Source: Bog-756 sp963699085 (GTDB taxonomy: Bacteria > Actinomycetota > Acidimicrobiia > Acidimicrobiales > RAAP-2). From it: 64,000 nt of DNA. The DNA lies in contig CAVOTH010000004.1 in assembly GCA_963699085.1 (NCBI GenBank), positions 62,001-126,000 on the forward strand, given 5' to 3'. A model generated the notes under the pieces. That model was not told where the DNA came from, ran no database searches, and saw only the letters and a list, made by a program, of their open reading frames with translations. Positions 59,594-64,000 of the stretch are shown in pieces (position 1 is the stretch's first letter; every line of letters begins with the position of its first letter). The position numbers and the translations under genes are program-made.

Positions 59594-61462
59594 ATGACGA
59601 GTTCGGAGTCCGAGGGGCCGGGTGCGGTGAGCGGGGAAGAGGTCGGCCTGGACGCCCCGCTGCAGGGCACCGTGGTCCAGCTGCCGTTTGCCGTCGGCGA
59701 ACCGGTGCCGGCGGGGGGTGTCGTGGTGGTGCTCGAGTCCATGAAGATGGAGCACGTGGTCCGCTCGCCGGTGAGCGGTACATTGCGGCGACTCCTCATC
59801 GGGGTGGGAGGCCTGGTGGGCGAAGGAGACCGCCTGGCGGTGGTCGAAGCGGGCGATGCCGGCGACGGGCCCGGTGGTGAGGCCGAAGCCGTTGATCCTG
59901 GCCTGGTCCGGGCCGACCTGGCCGAGCTGTTCGCCCGGCGCGGTCTGCTGTCCGACGAGGGGAGGCCCGAGGTGGTGGCCCGGCGCCATCAACTCGGCCG
60001 CCGAACGGCCCGGGAGAACATCGCCGACCTGTGCGACCCGGGGAGCTTCAGCGAGTACGGCGGATTCGCCATCGCCGCCCAGCGCCGGCGAAGGGCGGTG
60101 GAGGAGCTCCTCGAGCGCACCCCGGCTGACGGTCTGGTGGGTGGCATGGCCCGGGTGAACGGGGACCTGTTCGACGACGGGCGGGCCCGGTGCGCCGTGG
60201 TCTCCTACGACTACACCGTGCTGGCCGGTACCCAGGGCCAGCAGAACCATCGGAAGAAGGACCGGCTGTTCGAGTTGGTTGAGCGGCTCCGACTCCCGGT
60301 CGTGCTGTTCGCCGAGGGCGGGGGTGGCCGACCCGGAGACACCGACTACGCCGTCATCACGGGGCTCGACACCCAGGCGTTCTCCCTGTTCGGTCGCTTG
60401 AGCGGCCTGGTTCCCCTTGTCGGGATCGCGTCAGGCTTCTGCTTTGCCGGTAACGCCGCCCTGCTCGGCTGCTGCGACGTGGTCATCGCCACCGAGGGGA
60501 CGTCGATCGGGATGGGAGGACCGGCCATGATCGAAGGAGGGGGACTCGGCACCTACCGGCCCGAAGAGGTCGGTCCACTCGAGGTCCAGGTCCCGAACGG
60601 GGTCGTCGACCTGGTGGCCGCCGACGACGCCGAGGCCACAGAACTGGCCCGGCGCTACCTGTCCTACTTCCAGGGCCCGGTAGTGGAGTGGACGTGCGCC
60701 GACCAGCGATTGCTGCGGTCGGCGGTTCCCGAGCAGCGTTTGCGCGCCTACGACATCCGGGCGCTGATCGGGATCATGGCCGACACCGACTCGGTGCTGG
60801 AGCTCCGACGGGGTTTCGGCATCGGAATGGTGACGGCACTGGCGCGTATCGAGGGGCGTCCGGTCGGGGTGGTCGCCAACGACCCCACCCACCTGGGCGG
60901 GGCCATCGATGCCGACGCAGCCGACAAGGCGGCCCGGTTCCTCCAGCTCTGCGATGCCCACGACGTGCCCGTCGTCACCCTGTGCGACACACCGGGGTTC
61001 ATGGTCGGGCCTGAGGCGGAGCGGACCGGACTGGTCCGCCATGTCAGCCGGATGTTCGTGATCGGGGCGAGCCTGACCGTGCCGCTCTGCACCATCGTGG
61101 TGCGCAAGGGCTACGGCCTCGGGGCCCAGGCCATGGCGGGGGGCAGCTTCCGGGCCCCGCTGTTCCTGGTGGCCTGGCCGAGTGGGGAACTCGGCGGGAT
61201 GGGCCTCGAAGGGGCGGTCCGGCTGGGATTCCGCCGAGAGCTCGAGGCGGTCGAGGACCCGGTCGCGCGCGAGGAGCTGTTCGCCTCGATGGTGGACCAG
61301 GCCTACCGGCACGGCCGGGCGCTCAACGTGGCCACCGCCTACGAGATCGACGACGTGATCGACCCGGCCGAGTCGAGGACCAGGATCATCGAGGCACTCC
61401 GGGCCTGCCCGCCTACCCCGATACGCACGGGCAAGAAGCGGGGTTGCGTCGACACCTGGTGA
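59594..61462 (+). CDS. Acyl-CoA carboxylase subunit: N-terminal BCCP fused to carboxyltransferase
   Basis: A 622-residue protein. Residues of about 15-90 are a biotinyl domain with the attachment motif VLESMKMEH (Lys51). Residues of about 95-610 form a complete carboxyltransferase: the N half includes ARENIADLCDPGSFSEYGGF, VVSYDYTVLAGTQGQQNHRK and GMGGPAMIEGGGLG; the C half includes VGVVANDPTHLGGAIDADAA, LCDTPGFMVGPEAE and GYGLGAQAMAGGSF, the CoA and carboxybiotin sites of propionyl/methylcrotonyl-CoA carboxylase beta subunits. There is no biotin carboxylase domain, so a separate subunit must charge the biotin. The substrate acyl-CoA is not determined. Confidence 0.9.
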   Translation: MTSSESEGPGAVSGEEVGLDAPLQGTVVQLPFAVGEPVPAGGVVVVLESMKMEHVVRSPVSGTLRRLLIGVGGLVGEGDRLAVVEAGDAGDGPGGEAEAVDPGLVRADLAELFARRGLLSDEGRPEVVARRHQLGRRTARENIADLCDPGSFSEYGGFAIAAQRRRRAVEELLERTPADGLVGGMARVNGDLFDDGRARCAVVSYDYTVLAGTQGQQNHRKKDRLFELVERLRLPVVLFAEGGGGRPGDTDYAVITGLDTQAFSLFGRLSGLVPLVGIASGFCFAGNAALLGCCDVVIATEGTSIGMGGPAMIEGGGLGTYRPEEVGPLEVQVPNGVVDLVAADDAEATELARRYLSYFQGPVVEWTCADQRLLRSAVPEQRLRAYDIRALIGIMADTDSVLELRRGFGIGMVTALARIEGRPVGVVANDPTHLGGAIDADAADKAARFLQLCDAHDVPVVTLCDTPGFMVGPEAERTGLVRHVSRMFVIGASLTVPLCTIVVRKGYGLGAQAMAGGSFRAPLFLVAWPSGELGGMGLEGAVRLGFRRELEAVEDPVAREELFASMVDQAYRHGRALNVATAYEIDDVIDPAESRTRIIEALRACPPTPIRTGKKRGCVDTW

Positions 61463-61473
61463 GTCCCGTCCGT

Positions 61474-62040
61474 TCAGTCGTGGGACTTGGGCTCCCGGTA
61501 GACGACCACCGGGCACGCGGCCATGGTGACGCAGTGCAGGCCGACCGAACCGAGCACGACGCCAGCGAGTGCCCGGTGGCCGCGGCTGGCGACCACCAGC
61601 AGACTGGCGTTCCGAGACGCCTTCACCATGACATCCCCGGCATGGCCCTCCACCACATGGGCGTGGACGTCGAGGGACGGATAGTCGGTGCGAAGTCGCG
61701 CGATCACCGGATCCAGCATGGTCTCGGCATCTTTGACGGGGTCGTAATCGGACGGCAGCGGCAGCGAGTTCCCCCAGGACGTCGGATACTCCCACGCCGT
61801 AACCAGGTCGAGGCGTCCGTCAGTGCGGGCCGCCTGCGCGGCCGCCCAGTGCACGGCGCCCTCGGACGCCGGAGAGCCGTCGTAGCCCACGACGACGGCT
61901 CCCTCGGTGATATGGGTGGCGGGGTCCTGCGGATCGCTGGGCAAATCGCTCCTCCAGGTGGGGTCGACAGTCACTCGGCTGCTATTCGAATCGTAGTGGT
62001 GATGGATCACCCAGCTGTCCCGTTGGGAGGTACTGCCCAC
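61474..62040 (-). CDS. Universal stress protein
   Basis: A 188-residue UspA-fold protein. VVVGYDGSPASEGAVHWAAA starts the domain, and the ATP-binding loop G-x2-G-x9-G-S/T is seen in ASRGHRALAGVVLGSVGLHC, ending ACPVVVYREP. The GTG at 62040 has GAGGGG upstream; an internal GTG at 61974 would give 166 residues and leaves the whole domain. Probably ATP-binding and stress-induced; its exact role is unknown. It converges with the carboxylase gene. Confidence 0.9.
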   Translation of the reverse strand: MGSTSQRDSWVIHHHYDSNSSRVTVDPTWRSDLPSDPQDPATHITEGAVVVGYDGSPASEGAVHWAAAQAARTDGRLDLVTAWEYPTSWGNSLPLPSDYDPVKDAETMLDPVIARLRTDYPSLDVHAHVVEGHAGDVMVKASRNASLLVVASRGHRALAGVVLGSVGLHCVTMAACPVVVYREPKSHD

Positions 62041-62061
62041 CGGATCCCCTCGCAGGTGAGG

Positions 62062-63064
<1,003 letters not shown>

Positions 63065-63071
<7 letters not shown>

Positions 63072-63805
63072 GCGCTCCTCCCCCGGCCACCGGACACGCG
63101 GGTCACGGCGTCGGCTTCTGCACCGAGAACCAGTCCGCGCGCCTCCAGGTACGGGGCGAATGCCGTCACGATGGCATCGATATCGGCCGGGCCCTTGGGA
63201 CGTTGGACCTCGTACACATGAGGGAACTCGAGCCACCCGGTCACCAGGTCCCAGAGCCGCACGGCGGCGTCGCCCGCCGGGGGATCGACGAGGACCGGGC
63301 CGAAGAGGAACTGCCGGTCCCCGAACACCAGGGTCGGTACGCCGAAGCCGCCCGCGGCCACCACCCGCTCGTGCTCGGCGAGAACCTCGTCACCGGTGGT
63401 GGGATCGTCGACGGCGGCGCGGACGAGCCCGGGGTCGAGCCCCATCTCGGCCAGGATGGCCTCGGCCACGTCGGGACGGTGCGGCTTGCGACCGTCGATG
63501 TGCAGCGCACGTCCCGCTTCTGCGTACCAGCGGTCCAGAAGGGTCATGTCGGTGCGGCGGAGCAGCGCTCCGACCCGCATCATCGACCACCCGTACGACC
63601 AGTCGCGCTCCCAGGGGTGCTTCTTTCCGTCGGCGCGGTTGATCTCCTCGAGGCTGAAGAACCGCCAGTTGATGTCGAGGCCGGTCTCCTGGCGGACATT
63701 CCTGATCCACAACGACGTCTGGTAGGCGTAGGGGCACATGATGTCGAAGTGGAAGTCGACCGAAGCCGGTCGGCTGCCGGCCACAGAGCTGCTGGGGGCA
63801 CTCAT
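63065..63805 (-). CDS. DsbA-family thioredoxin-fold protein (FrnE/HCCA-isomerase like)
   Basis: A 246-residue protein. SVDFHFDIMCPYAYQTSLWI places a single Cys24 in a CPY motif rather than CxxC, which fits 2-hydroxychromene-2-carboxylate-isomerase/FrnE-like members more than disulfide oxidases. WERDWSYGWSMMRVGALLRR and the cis-Pro region AAGGFGVPTLVFGDRQFLFG complete the fold. There is no signal peptide, so it is cytoplasmic. It overlaps the HDAC-like gene by 7 bases and follows the aldo/keto reductase gene by 2 bases, forming a tight operon. Confidence 0.88.
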
Positions 63806-63807
63806 GA

Positions 63808-64000
63808 TCAGAAGTGGCCCAGTACCGGGTGCGGGGCGTAGGGCTCCTCGAGGCGGGCCACCTCGGACTCGTCGAGGGTCAGCTCCTCGGCGGCCAAGGC
63901 ATCGGCCAGATGGCCCGGCTTGGTGGCCCCGACGATGGGGGCGGTGATGCCCGGCTTCTGCAGTAGCCAGGCCAACGCCACCTGGGCCGGCGGCACGTCG
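63808..64000 (-). CDS. Aldo/keto reductase, C-terminal end (starts beyond window)
   Basis: The last 63 residues of an aldo/keto reductase. VALAWLLQKPGITAPIVGAT is the cofactor-binding helix signature, and the end LEEPYAPHPVLGHF is typical of the YajO/Tas-like subgroup. The frame is open at the window edge with no start needed inside. The stop lies 2 bases before the DsbA-family start, so they are co-transcribed. Confidence 0.88.
   Translation of the reverse strand, partial: DVPPAQVALAWLLQKPGITAPIVGATKPGHLADALAAEELTLDESEVARLEEPYAPHPVLGHF

Overview
The window is high-GC, gene-dense chromosomal DNA from an actinobacterium, most likely an Acidimicrobiia-type lineage. The evidence is the gene order xerC-whiG-rpsB-tsf-pyrH-frr-cdsA-dxr-rseP-ispG-proS-rimP-nusA-ylxR-infB-rbfA-truB-ribF, the many GTG/TTG starts, an oligoribonuclease of the actinobacterial kind, and surface proteins built from GYWLV..DGG(V/I)F.FG repeats, which I recall mainly from Acidimicrobiia. 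The lineage call is an inference from memory, not a database result.

Layout. 1-2733 (-): end of a two-component system (sensor kinase and OmpR-type regulator) and a Tat-exported peptide-type solute-binding lipoprotein. 2977-23803 (+): recombinase XerC, sigma factor WhiG/FliA, then a long housekeeping block for translation (S2, EF-Ts, RRF, ProRS, RimP, NusA, YlxR, IF2, RbfA, TruB), nucleotide and cofactor metabolism (PyrH, RibF), phospholipid synthesis (CdsA), isoprenoid synthesis (Dxr, IspG) and intramembrane proteolysis (RseP). 23811-29962: a small Lys-rich protein, a collagen-like surface protein, an acyl-CoA ligase, Orn, dUTPase and a wax ester/triacylglycerol synthase. 30074-30149: tRNA-Gly(GCC). 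30150-34133: a lower-GC accessory islet with a Fic protein, a duplicated tRNA 3' end, a transposase remnant, a ParD-like/zeta toxin-antitoxin pair and an ArsR-SRPBCC pair behind a clear promoter and operator. 34187-38350 (-): a three-gene surface-protein operon. 38716-42442: acyl-CoA dehydrogenase, nitronate monooxygenase, a K+ channel and a membrane protein. 42588-48669 (+): a xylose/xyloside operon (xylA, GH3, xylB) and glycerate kinase. 48693-53797 (+): a cobalamin riboswitch followed by a surface protein and a complete ECF transporter (T, fused A-A', S). 53933-64000: a second acyl-CoA ligase, a GNAT-AAA fusion, small enzymes, a BCCP-carboxyltransferase fusion, Usp, a histone-deacetylase-like hydrolase, a DsbA-family protein and a partial aldo/keto reductase.

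A striking property of the sequence is that 14 recognisable genes, several of them essential (cdsA, dxr, rseP, proS, rimP, ribF), are interrupted by single-base shifts. I count about 34 sites; all but two are explained by one extra base, mostly in short homopolymers or dinucleotide runs. I read these as sequencing or assembly errors and annotate each gene over its whole length. The exact inserted base is usually ambiguous by one or two positions.

Functional themes: translation with a WhiG-type sigma factor and dxr/ispG in the same block; acyl-CoA and neutral-lipid metabolism (two AMP-forming ligases, an ACAD, WS/DGAT, a carboxylase subunit); xylose use; riboswitch-controlled uptake of a corrinoid; and surface display through collagen-like and repeat-rich proteins.
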